A stretch of 64,000 nt of DNA from Mortierella alpina (Eukaryota > Mortierellomycota > Mortierellomycetes > Mortierellales > Mortierellaceae). The DNA is taken from the NCBI GenBank assembly GCA_029449245.1, contig JANATF010000007.1, positions 1 to 64,000 of the forward strand. Reading direction: 5' to 3'. The notes beneath the pieces are model-generated. The model did not search any database. It saw only the letters and a program-made list of their open reading frames with translations, and had not been told where the DNA came from. This document shows, piece by piece, positions 21,507-29,316 of this stretch. Both the position numbers and the translations under genes were made by a program. How positions within the stretch are numbered: the stretch's first letter is position 1; the number at the start of each line of letters is the position of its first letter.

Positions 21507-21614
21507 CTGTTTTTTGAAATCAGATTAGAATTAGAATCGCGATTCTAATCGAATTCGAATTCGAATCAGATCAGAAAAAAAATAGTAGTTTCGGGAGAGT
21601 GCTATGGGCCTTAC
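21507..21614 (-). other. Helitron A intron 1, splitting the start codon
   Basis: The donor GTAAGG follows ACTACTAT and the acceptor is AAAACAG^G. Splicing joins AT to G to make ATG GAT GTC, in frame with the first zinc knuckle. Unspliced RNA reads ATG TAA. The intron contains a perfect 20-nt palindrome (21530-21549, ATTAGAATCG/CGATTCTAAT) followed by CGAATTCGAATTCG. Confidence 0.6.
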
Positions 21615-21966
21615 ATAGTAGTGAATAGTGTGCGTTGTGGAGAAGATTGATAGGAGGTAGTAGAGTAGGAGTGTTTGCAAAGGTTGCGTAGGGTGTTTAG
21701 ATTTGAAATGGGAAGCAGTGGATCAGTTGCTTTGTTTTGGTGAAGCACACCGCGTCACGCCTTGCAGAAATTAGGTTGGCGAGCCATCCATTTGAACCTA
21801 CATGTCATTTCTTTAGTTGGTACTGTCGTTCTCTGAAGGGTAGTGCGCGCTTCGCGCAAGATGGCAGGGGCAGTCGCGCTACCGCGCTCCGCTGCAGCCG
21901 CACGCGGCAGCAGAAGCTCGCAGGAGCTCGCTCGCGGTCACGCTCCGGGCTCCGCCCTCACGTGAC

Positions 21967-21988
21967 AAATCTCCATGAATGGAGATTT
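21967..21988 (-). repeat. 5' subterminal hairpin of Helitron A
   Basis: A 10-bp perfect stem AAATCTCCAT/ATGGAGATTT with a 2-nt spacer, 33 nt from the 5' end. Copies B and C have hairpins at the equivalent place with compensating base changes. Confidence 0.7.
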
Positions 21989-22032
21989 GAAAAAAGGGAA
22001 TTCTTTTAATAATATAGAGGACTAGAGGGCTG

Positions 22033-22052
22033 CCCGTGGTCTATGCCACGGG
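22033..22052 (-). repeat. Helitron 3' terminal hairpin (copy B)
   Basis: CCCGTGG/CCACGGG stem with a 6-nt loop, 11 nt from the CTAG end, identical to copy A. Confidence 0.85.
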
Positions 22053-23135
22053 TTTGTAGTCTGATATCTGGAAGAGTGTGGTGGAATTTATTCGGTAAAG
22101 GTGGAAAGAACTCTTCTATAAACAACATTTCTCGTGTACGTTCCAGTTCGGCCTGGAATATTGCCATTGTCTATGAGGATATTCAAGTTCTGCGGGTTTG
22201 TGCAGCGTGAAAGAGCCACATAGATCTGGCCATGACCAAACACGGGCTGTGGAAGGTATAGACCGACATGGTTAAGTGTTTGTCCTTGCGACTTGTTGAT
22301 GGTCATTGCATAAGCAGGCTTGATGGGGAACTGTCTGCGTATGAACTTGACGGGTGAGGCACGGTCGTCATCAGCGGAGGTCAGAGGAACGCGCGCAATC
22401 ATGATTCGATCGCCCTTGTGCACGCCAGTCATGATCTCGGCAAAAATAATCTTTCTTCCCAGTCCTCGAACAATGAGGCGCGATCCATTGCACAGGCCAC
22501 GGGAAGGATTCTTGTTGCGGATGAGCATGATTGGCTGACCAACCTTCAACTCCAGGCTGTGCGGGGGTAGGCCCTTTGGAGAGAGGGAGTTGAGGTACTC
22601 TGGGGCATAGAGTGCAGCGTCAGCAGATTCCCTGTCTTGAATCGAATCCTGTGAGGTGTAGGTCCTTGATTCGCCTGGCAGCATGGAGGTCGCAAGAGCA
22701 TTCAACTTGTCCACGTTGTCATTAAGGCATGTCAAGAGCGCACGCTCAGCCATAAAATCAGGAGGGAGCGCACCGTTCTCGATGTTTGGATAGATGGCTC
22801 TGACAAATGCTTTCAACCGAAGCTCATTGTCGGTGCTGCTGGCGTGATCGGGATGCCAGAGGAACTCGTCCGGTATTCTGATGTAGTCGCTCTTGCCATT
22901 GTGGGTGACGGTAGGCATTCTGCCTTCGCCGATGCGGAGGAGAAGATCGACAAAGGCTTGATTCTGCCCAGCCTGAGCGACCCTCATATTCTCGGTGAGT
23001 CTAAGAGTCTCGACATGTTGCCAAAGTGGAGAGAACTTGAAGCAGGCATTCTCGATTTGGGTTTGACTTGCACCTGGAAGGACTGGAGTGACCTGACGAA
23101 AGTCACCGCCAAAGATGATCATCTTGCCACCAAAG

Positions 23136-23140
23136 GGATC
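23136..23140. repeat. T-outer target-site duplication GGATC (left copy)
   Basis: GGATC precedes the left-most LTR and recurs at 34360-34364 after the right-most one. Confidence 0.93.
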
Positions 23141-23468
23141 TGTCGTGAATCTAGGCAGGGCAAGGACAGGATGACCTTTCACAAGGGCAGGAGGGAAGGG
23201 ACAAGGGAAGTGGCAAGACAGGAGGGTTCAGGGTATGATCAAGGATGTATTCAAGTTACTAGGTAAAGAGCAACTGTACAGAGGGAACTACAGACTATAT
23301 ATACTAAACACTGAGCCCAGCGCGTAATGCCGCTTTGACCCATAGTCACCGGTCAGGACATAATTCAAGGCATTCAGTAAAAAGGGGGCGCATGTCGATA
23401 AGGCATTAAAAGGCGAAATAAGGCTTGACCTAGGATACTACGCTTATCCTAGGGCCGAGTACGCGACA
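23141..23468 (-). repeat. T-outer 3' LTR
   Basis: 328 bp, TGTCG...CGACA. It is one of four copies in the window that look identical by eye. Confidence 0.93.
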
Positions 23469-23478
23469 ACCCCCCCAT

Positions 23479-23709
23479 TTAGGGCTGAGCTCCGCGAAGC
23501 GTAGGGCCGGGTTTGTGAGGGTGAGCATGATGAAACTGCTTGATGAGTCTCGGGGCGCCTTGAACCAACTCAGCAGGCTCCCAAGTGCGAGCAGATATGG
23601 GGTAGCCTTTCCAGTGGACATGGTAGAGGAGTCTGCCACGGGCCACTTTGGAGTCTAGGATGGCTTCGACTTCGAACTCCTCTTCTCCAGCAACGACGAG
23701 TGGAGGTAG
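23479..23709 (-). CDS. T-outer Pol C-terminus (chromodomain fragment)
   Basis: The detached end of the T-outer pol frame. It begins inside the chromodomain (PLVVAGEEEFEVEAIL, then YHVHWKGYPISARTWEP) and stops at 23479 with TAA, which overlaps the purine tract. It has lost its start and is a fragment rather than a gene. Its sequence equals the end of the intact T-inner pol. Confidence 0.9.
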   Translation of the reverse strand, partial: LPPLVVAGEEEFEVEAILDSKVARGRLLYHVHWKGYPISARTWEPAELVQGAPRLIKQFHHAHPHKPGPTLRGAQP

Positions 23710-24037
23710 TGTCGTGAATCTAGGCAGGGCAAGGACAGGATGACCTTTCACAAGGGCAGGAGGGAAGGGACAAGGGAAGTGGCAAGACAGGAGGGTTCAG
23801 GGTATGATCAAGGATGTATTCAAGTTACTAGGTAAAGAGCAACTGTACAGAGGGAACTACAGACTATATATACTAAACACTGAGCCCAGCGCGTAATGCC
23901 GCTTTGACCCATAGTCACCGGTCAGGACATAATTCAAGGCATTCAGTAAAAAGGGGGCGCATGTCGATAAGGCATTAAAAGGCGAAATAAGGCTTGACCT
24001 AGGATACTACGCTTATCCTAGGGCCGAGTACGCGACA
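23710..24037 (-). repeat. T-inner 3' LTR
   Basis: 328 bp, identical by eye to the other three T LTRs. The purine tract (minus strand ATGGGGGGGT, 24038-24047) abuts it and touches the pol stop codon. Confidence 0.93.
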
Positions 24038-24047
24038 ACCCCCCCAT

Positions 24048-27000
24048 TTAGGGCTGAGCTCCGCGAAGCGTAGGGCCGGGTTTGTGAGGGTGAGCATGAT
24101 GAAACTGCTTGATGAGTCTCGGGGCGCCTTGAACCAACTCAGCAGGCTCCCAAGTGCGAGCAGATATGGGGTAGCCTTTCCAGTGGACATGGTAGAGGAG
24201 TCTGCCACGGGCCACTTTGGAGTCTAGGATGGCTTCGACTTCGAACTCCTCTTCTCCAGCAACGACGAGTGGAGGTAGAGGTTTAGGTGTCCGACCCGGG
24301 ATCGTATCTTGGCGGAAACGCTCGAGGAGGCCGACGTGGAAGATCGGGTGGATCTTCATGGTACTTGGGAGATCCAGGCGGTATGAGCGAGTTCCAACCT
24401 TCTCGAGTATTTGAAAAGGGCCAACTCGTTTGTAGTCAAGTTTCTTGGCTGCCCGCTCGGTACGGAGATTTCGGGCGTCTAACCAGACTTTGTCGCCAAC
24501 ACTGAAATCAGGCTGAGCTATTGTTTTGGTATCAAAATGTCGGGCGTGTCTTTCATTCGCAGACTGGATGTTGAACTTCATCTCAGAATGAATGTCTAGA
24601 AGAGCCTTGATGTGGTCAGGGCAAGGGATGTTGTCCTTAGTCACCCGGGGTACGGTAACTGAGAACTTGGGGTGGAAACCAAAGTTAGCGAAGAAAGGAG
24701 TTGTCTTCGTGGACGAGTGTTCCGTGTTGTTGTAAGTGAACTCGGCGAGCGGGAGTAAAGTGCTCCAGTTTGACTGTTGATAGTCGATATAACAGCGTAG
24801 GTACTGCTCGAGAATCGAGTTGACTCTCTCAGTCTGGCCGTCAGTCCTAGGATGGAATGCAGTAGAGAGGTTCTGCTCGATCTGGAGAGCCTTGAAGACT
24901 GTCTTAGTGAACTTAGAAGTGAAGGTGACGCCTCTATCGGAGACGACATCGTCTGGAAGACCGTGGGCGGCGAAGACTTTTTCCAAGAAGAGCTGCACGG
25001 TACCCTCCGCGTCCACGGTATCTGTGGTAGGGGCAAAGTGAGCCATCTTCGTGAATCGATCGACGAAGACACATATCGCGGTGTAGCCCTTGGAGGCGGG
25101 CAGTTGAGTGATAAAGTCTACGGAGATCGAGGACCAGGGCCGATCAGGGATCGGCAAGGATTGCAGGAGGCCATACGGCTTGTGATTGCTTGACTTGCTA
25201 CGTTGGCAAATATCGCATCCACCGACGTAATTCTTGATATATTGTCGCATGCTGGGCCAAAAGAACGTGCGAGAGACAAGATCAAATGTTTTAGTAATAC
25301 CAAAGTGCCCCGCAGTGGGAGAATCGTGGCATTCTTCAAGGATCATTTTCTTGAGATCCGGGTCGTCGGGGACACAGACCAGGCCGTCATGTAGTAGAAG
25401 GCCGTCCTGGACAGAGTAGAGGCCGTCGGGGTCTGGCGTCTCAAGGTTCTCAGCAAGGATCGCGCTGAATGTAGGGTCGTTAGGAAGTGAATGCGTAATT
25501 AATTCTTGAATGGCTGACTTCTCTGGGAGCAGCGGCAGGGCTTGTAGGGCATTCAAAAATTGAATTGGTGGCAGGAGGGTTAAGGCGGTCTTGCTTAGTG
25601 CAGCCGCACTCCCCTCCTCAGGTTTGTCTCTCCGAGACAAAGAGTCAGCCGCAGCGTTCTGCGAGCCAGGGCGGTATTTGATGACAAAATTATAGTCCGA
25701 TAGGACTTCAGACCAGCGGACCTGGCGACGGCTAAGGTTGCGGGTGGTTGTAAAATATTCCAGATTGCGGTGGTCAGTAAGGACGACTGTGGTAGAGGCT
25801 GAGAACTCAAGGTAGTGTCGCCAGTGCTTGAAGGCGCACACAATGGCTAACAGTTCTTTGTCATAGATCTGGTAATTCATTTCCGCAGGCAGGAGTTTTC
25901 TGGAGTAGAAGGCAACAGGGTGGAGGTGGTCATCGTCATCATATTGGCTGCAAACTCCTCCGAGGGCGTAGTCGGAGGCATCGACTTCGATGACACACGC
26001 TTTTGTGTGATCAAAGTGACGGAGGATCGGGCCAGACATCAAACGAGCTTTGAGTTCTTCAAAAGCGTCTTGCGCGGCTCTTGACCAAATGAACTTGGCA
26101 TTCTTCTTGAGCAGAGTGGTGAGAGGGGTGGCTACTTTGGAGTAGTTCTTGACGAAGCGGCGGTAGAAGTTAGCGAGTCCGAGGAACACCTGAATGTCAA
26201 AAGCTGATTTAGGGGTAGCCCATTCTTGAATGGCGGCCACCTTGGCAGGATCCATCGAGATGCCGTTAACACCAATGATGAATCCCAGGAACGAGACCTC
26301 TTGCTTATCGAACGCACATTTCTCGAGTTTCAGACAGATGCCCGCAGCTTCTAATTTCTTGAGGACCTTTTTGACTTGTGCGGTGTGCTCGTCAAGTGAT
26401 TCGGAATATATGAGAATATCGTCAAGGTAGACAACAACAAAATCATCCAAGTAGTCGCGCAGGACGTCGTTCACGAACGCTTGGAAGGTTCCTGGGGCAT
26501 TCATGAGCCCGAATGGCATGACTTGATACTCAAAGTGACCGTAACGACAGCGAAACGCGGTTTTCCACTCGTCGCCTTTCGCTATTCGGAGAAGGTTGTA
26601 GGCACCACGCATGTCCAATTTGGTAAAATACTTGGCTTTTCCTAACTGGTCAAACGTTTCGGAGATCAGTGGTAAAGGGCATCGATTGGGAGTTGTGATT
26701 TTGTTAAGTCCCCGGTAATCGACACAAAGGCGAAGGGAACCGTCTTTTTTCTTGACAAAGAGAATGGGCGCTCCGGCTGGGGATTCCGAGCGGCGAATGA
26801 AACCTTTAGCCAGGTTTTCTTTGAGATATTCGTGTAGGGCCTTGAGCTCCGTCTGCGAGAGATTGTAGACAGGCCCAAAAGGTACGTTGGCGCCTTCTGC
26901 AATGGGAATACTATGGTCGTAGGGTCGGTGTGGCGGGAGTTTGTCCGCCTGAGTCTTGGAGAACACTTGAGAGTATTCAGCGTATTTTTCAGGGAGCTGG

Positions 27001-27740
27001 ATTGTTGGTTCATCATCACTAAGAGTCGCGGTAGACAATTCTTCGACTTGAGAGATGTCCATCATGTAGCCTACACCCTGTCCCTGCTTGAGCAATTGAC
27101 AGAAATTGGCGTTGCTGACCAGGGCAATATCCATGGAAGTTGGGTTTCTGACAGGGACAGGCACAGGTGGGTAAATGATAGTAATTGGTGCAGGTTTGAG
27201 AACTAGAGGAGGGGAAGCAGAGCGTGTTTGACTGGCGAAGGGCAGGATAGAAGTAGGTAGTGTGGATCGAGCAAGATGTGACAAGGCAGAGAAGTTGTGA
27301 TTTTGAGTGCAGGCGAGAGTCACTGTTCTCTGATCCCAGTTGATGGAGGGGCTGTGCTTTTTTAGCCAGTCCATTCCAAGGATCACAGAATAGTTACCGA
27401 GCGTGATGAGTTGAAAGGAATGTACTTCAAAATGTTCTGGGCTGGATTGCATGACAAGACGAGTGGAGTGGTGGGAAGAGTGGATGGTACCATTGGCGAG
27501 GGCAATGTTGAGTTGTTGATCGACAATGGGTAGGTGATGTACTTTGGCGAGGTTCTGATGAATGAAGGAAATTGTAGCCCCAGAATCAATCATGGCATTG
27601 ACGGGGAGGGAGGACCCCTGGAAATACAGAGTGACAGGAATGGTGATGGGAGCGGAGTCGTGGATAGGGTCGTGAACAGGAGAAACATTGAAAAGTTGGC
27701 CTAGATGGGCTTCTCCACTCTTTACTAGGCGTCGTCGTTT
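24048..27740 (-). CDS. T-inner Pol (protease, RT, RNase H, integrase, chromodomain)
   Basis: The pol frame is -1 relative to gag and overlaps its end; the first in-frame ATG is at 27593, inside the protease. From that Met (residue 1) the order is protease DSGAT (3-7), reverse transcriptase YLDDILIYS (about 388), RNase H EVDASDYALGG (about 536), integrase H2C2 finger (HDSPTAGHFG...CDICQR, 754-795) and core VDFITQLP (about 824) with SDRGVTF, and a chromodomain (about 1110-1155, FEVEAILDSK...HWKGYPISARTWEP). It is intact, stopping at 24048. Expression needs frameshifting at GGGAAAC (27737-27743), since the Met at 27593 would cut into the protease. The polyprotein carries out reverse transcription and integration. 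Confidence 0.9.
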   Translation of the reverse strand, partial: KRRRLVKSGEAHLGQLFNVSPVHDPIHDSAPITIPVTLYFQGSSLPVNAMIDSGATISFIHQNLAKVHHLPIVDQQLNIALANGTIHSSHHSTRLVMQSSPEHFEVHSFQLITLGNYSVILGMDWLKKHSPSINWDQRTVTLACTQNHNFSALSHLARSTLPTSILPFASQTRSASPPLVLKPAPITIIYPPVPVPVRNPTSMDIALVSNANFCQLLKQGQGVGYMMDISQVEELSTATLSDDEPTIQLPEKYAEYSQVFSKTQADKLPPHRPYDHSIPIAEGANVPFGPVYNLSQTELKALHEYLKENLAKGFIRRSESPAGAPILFVKKKDGSLRLCVDYRGLNKITTPNRCPLPLISETFDQLGKAKYFTKLDMRGAYNLLRIAKGDEWKTAFRCRYGHFEYQVMPFGLMNAPGTFQAFVNDVLRDYLDDFVVVYLDDILIYSESLDEHTAQVKKVLKKLEAAGICLKLEKCAFDKQEVSFLGFIIGVNGISMDPAKVAAIQEWATPKSAFDIQVFLGLANFYRRFVKNYSKVATPLTTLLKKNAKFIWSRAAQDAFEELKARLMSGPILRHFDHTKACVIEVDASDYALGGVCSQYDDDDHLHPVAFYSRKLLPAEMNYQIYDKELLAIVCAFKHWRHYLEFSASTTVVLTDHRNLEYFTTTRNLSRRQVRWSEVLSDYNFVIKYRPGSQNAAADSLSRRDKPEEGSAAALSKTALTLLPPIQFLNALQALPLLPEKSAIQELITHSLPNDPTFSAILAENLETPDPDGLYSVQDGLLLHDGLVCVPDDPDLKKMILEECHDSPTAGHFGITKTFDLVSRTFFWPSMRQYIKNYVGGCDICQRSKSSNHKPYGLLQSLPIPDRPWSSISVDFITQLPASKGYTAICVFVDRFTKMAHFAPTTDTVDAEGTVQLFLEKVFAAHGLPDDVVSDRGVTFTSKFTKTVFKALQIEQNLSTAFHPRTDGQTERVNSILEQYLRCYIDYQQSNWSTLLPLAEFTYNNTEHSSTKTTPFFANFGFHPKFSVTVPRVTKDNIPCPDHIKALLDIHSEMKFNIQSANERHARHFDTKTIAQPDFSVGDKVWLDARNLRTERAAKKLDYKRVGPFQILEKVGTRSYRLDLPSTMKIHPIFHVGLLERFRQDTIPGRTPKPLPPLVVAGEEEFEVEAILDSKVARGRLLYHVHWKGYPISARTWEPAELVQGAPRLIKQFHHAHPHKPGPTLRGAQP

Positions 27741-28939
27741 CCCAAATCGAACACGAAGGGGCTAGTGTTGGCAGTGGTGGCACTAGAGAGAGTGTGTTGA
27801 GCCTTGTTACCGAGTCTGGTGTTCGCGGGTTTGGTGGGACACTCCTTAACCCAGTGTCCCTCCAAACCACAGTAGCTACAGAGATCGTTATCTCTGCGTC
27901 GCTGTTTTTCTTCGGCGCTCACAGGGCGGTGCTGGGCTTGGCTGAGGTCCATGGCCATGGACGGGGCGGCAACGGACGCGGCGGGAGCGAATGGTCGCGG
28001 GACGGAAACAGGGGTCGAGTTGCGGGCGCTATTCAAGGTTGTTGTGGAACGAACAGGTTGTCTTTGCAGAAAGTAACCATATTGGCGAGTGTCGATCTCA
28101 ATAGCCAAATCAGAGAACTCATAGAACGTGCGCGGTTCCTCCTGGCGTGACATGGTTTCTTGGACCGATTCTTTGAGGCCAATCCGGTACTGGGAGATTT
28201 TGGCAGCGTCGTTCCACTCGGTATCGGCAACCAACTGGACAAACTTATTGGTGTAGTCCAACGCCGAGCCTTTTTGCTTCAAGGCGCGGAGTTGAGACTC
28301 GGCCACGATGTGGGCGTTGGTGACGCCGAAATTCTTGGTCATGACCGACCAAAACTTATCAAGGCTGCTAATGATCGCGGGTCTTACTTCGTCATCCAGC
28401 TTAAAAGCAGGGATGTGCTTTTCCATATACTTATAGGCCGCGGTGTCCCCCAGACGGGAGATGATGAACATGATTTTAGAGGCATCCGTTGGATGCTGCG
28501 AGCTCTGAGCCAAGAAGTACAGCTCCAGCTGAGACTGGAAAGTTTTCCAGTCTTCTCTTTTACCAGTGAACTTCTCGGGGGAGTCGATCTTGGGCTTGGC
28601 CACCGACTGAGTCTTGGTGGCTTCGGCAAGGGTCTTGAGGCCCCGGAGCATATCTTTCTGGAAGGTATTGTTCTCGTTGATGGCATTCAGAGCAATGATC
28701 TGTCCTTCGATCGTTTTGAATCTTGGTTCGACCATTTTGATGAGATCCTCGACGAAACTATGGTTGGTCTGTAAGAACTTGAGGAGGGGTCCGTACGCGG
28801 TGAGCTGGCTTTCGAGCGACTGAACGCGGTTTTTGAGATCCGCTACGACCGGGCTGGCTTGCTCGAGGAGAGTGTCCTCGATGGTTTTGACACGAGTTTG
28901 GAGGGCTTCAAAATTCTGGTTGGCGGTTTCGAGACTCAT
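27725..28939 (-). CDS. T-inner Gag
   Basis: 404 aa from ATG 28939 to TAG 27725. The N-terminus (residues 1-60) is a predicted coiled coil. The middle holds the retrotransposon Gag fold region (PEKFTGKREDWKTFQSQLEL...). One CCHC zinc knuckle, CSYCGLEGHWVKEC, lies near residue 360. Gag forms the particle that packages element RNA. The last codons contain the slippery heptamer GGGAAAC in the zero frame, just before the stop. The leader between Gag and the 5' LTR is only about 50 bp. Confidence 0.92.
   Translation of the reverse strand: MSLETANQNFEALQTRVKTIEDTLLEQASPVVADLKNRVQSLESQLTAYGPLLKFLQTNHSFVEDLIKMVEPRFKTIEGQIIALNAINENNTFQKDMLRGLKTLAEATKTQSVAKPKIDSPEKFTGKREDWKTFQSQLELYFLAQSSQHPTDASKIMFIISRLGDTAAYKYMEKHIPAFKLDDEVRPAIISSLDKFWSVMTKNFGVTNAHIVAESQLRALKQKGSALDYTNKFVQLVADTEWNDAAKISQYRIGLKESVQETMSRQEEPRTFYEFSDLAIEIDTRQYGYFLQRQPVRSTTTLNSARNSTPVSVPRPFAPAASVAAPSMAMDLSQAQHRPVSAEEKQRRRDNDLCSYCGLEGHWVKECPTKPANTRLGNKAQHTLSSATTANTSPFVFDLGNDDA
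27737..27743 (-). promoter_or_regulatory. Predicted -1 ribosomal frameshift site GGGAAAC (T-inner)
   Basis: In the gag frame the bases read TTG GGA AAC GAC, so the heptamer G GGA AAC fits the X XXY YYZ rule. The pol frame is -1 relative to gag and open across it. The gag TAG follows three codons later. I did not identify a downstream pseudoknot. Confidence 0.8.
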
Positions 28940-28979
28940 GGCTGGGCAGGGACGTGGGTAGAAAGGTCAAAGTTGTTTG

Positions 28980-28988
28980 ACCTAGTAA
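28980..28988 (-). promoter_or_regulatory. Predicted self-priming primer-binding site (T-inner)
   Basis: Directly inside the 5' LTR the element strand reads TTACTAGGT, the exact complement of ACCTAGTAA in the LTR (plus-strand 29104-29112), which lies about 39 nt from the start of the TATATATA box, where transcription should begin. No match to a tRNA 3' end (ending in TGG) is seen. A 7-bp stem GGTCAAA/TTTGACC overlaps the site. Confidence 0.7.
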
Positions 28989-29316
28989 TGTCGTGAATCT
29001 AGGCAGGGCAAGGACAGGATGACCTTTCACAAGGGCAGGAGGGAAGGGACAAGGGAAGTGGCAAGACAGGAGGGTTCAGGGTATGATCAAGGATGTATTC
29101 AAGTTACTAGGTAAAGAGCAACTGTACAGAGGGAACTACAGACTATATATACTAAACACTGAGCCCAGCGCGTAATGCCGCTTTGACCCATAGTCACCGG
29201 TCAGGACATAATTCAAGGCATTCAGTAAAAAGGGGGCGCATGTCGATAAGGCATTAAAAGGCGAAATAAGGCTTGACCTAGGATACTACGCTTATCCTAG
29301 GGCCGAGTACGCGACA
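28989..29316 (-). repeat. T-inner 5' LTR
   Basis: 328 bp with a TATATATA box and the ACCTAGTAA motif just downstream on the minus strand. Identical by eye to the other T LTRs. Confidence 0.93.

Larger units (their letters stand above)
2854..21616 (-). pseudogene. Helitron A Rep/helicase gene, broken by LTR insertion and a frameshift
   Basis: The coding parts on the minus strand are the AT of the start codon at 21616-21615, exon 1 at 21506-21420 (zinc knuckle CVLCGMPGHLRSNSSDC), exon 2 from 21328 to 18390, then after the LTR insertion 5195 down to 2854. The Rep domain keeps FITFTCNPKWPE, the HUH motif GLPHVHILLIL and the tyrosine motif KYLFKYVYKG. The Pif1-like helicase keeps GPGGTGKS and, in the next frame, WDEAPM, GGDFRQ and the QGQTLNHVG...YVALSR end. 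An extra G in a GGGG run (4044-4047; GGG in B and C) shifts the frame between Walker A and Walker B. The usual zinc knuckles of exon 2 are absent. In their place is an Ala/Pro/Arg tract encoded by 12-bp tandem units around 21000-21115. The gene is non-functional on two counts. Confidence 0.85.
2788..22021 (-). mobile_element. Helitron A, interrupted by LTR elements G1 and G2
   Basis: The 3' end is at 2788 (CTAG at 2788-2791) with its hairpin at 2799-2818. The 5' end is at 22021 (TCCTCTATATTATTAAAAG). G1 is inserted at an ATGCC target (5191-5195 and 18390-18394). Removing G1 and one target copy leaves about 6035 bp. The 5' 400 bp holds an AAATCTCCAT/ATGGAGATTT hairpin, a GC-rich block with CACGTG, a 5' untranslated exon and the first intron. 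Confidence 0.85.
23710..29316 (-). mobile_element. LTR retrotransposon T-inner, full length (5607 bp)
   Basis: LTRs are 23710-24037 and 28989-29316. The GGTAG duplication is at 23705-23709 and 29317-29321. Gag and Pol frames are open. The predicted proteins match those of T-outer wherever both exist, so insertion was recent or the copies were homogenised. The insertion hit the chromodomain codons of the recipient copy. Confidence 0.94.

Noticed and set aside
22088-23182. Open frame starting in a T LTR and running into the helicase
   Set aside because: The first 14 codons are LTR sequence. The rest is the end of the Helitron B helicase. It is an insertion artefact and not a start.
28160-28774. 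204-codon plus-strand frame (also at 33203)
   Set aside because: Antisense to T Gag, repeated in both T copies; no independent signal.
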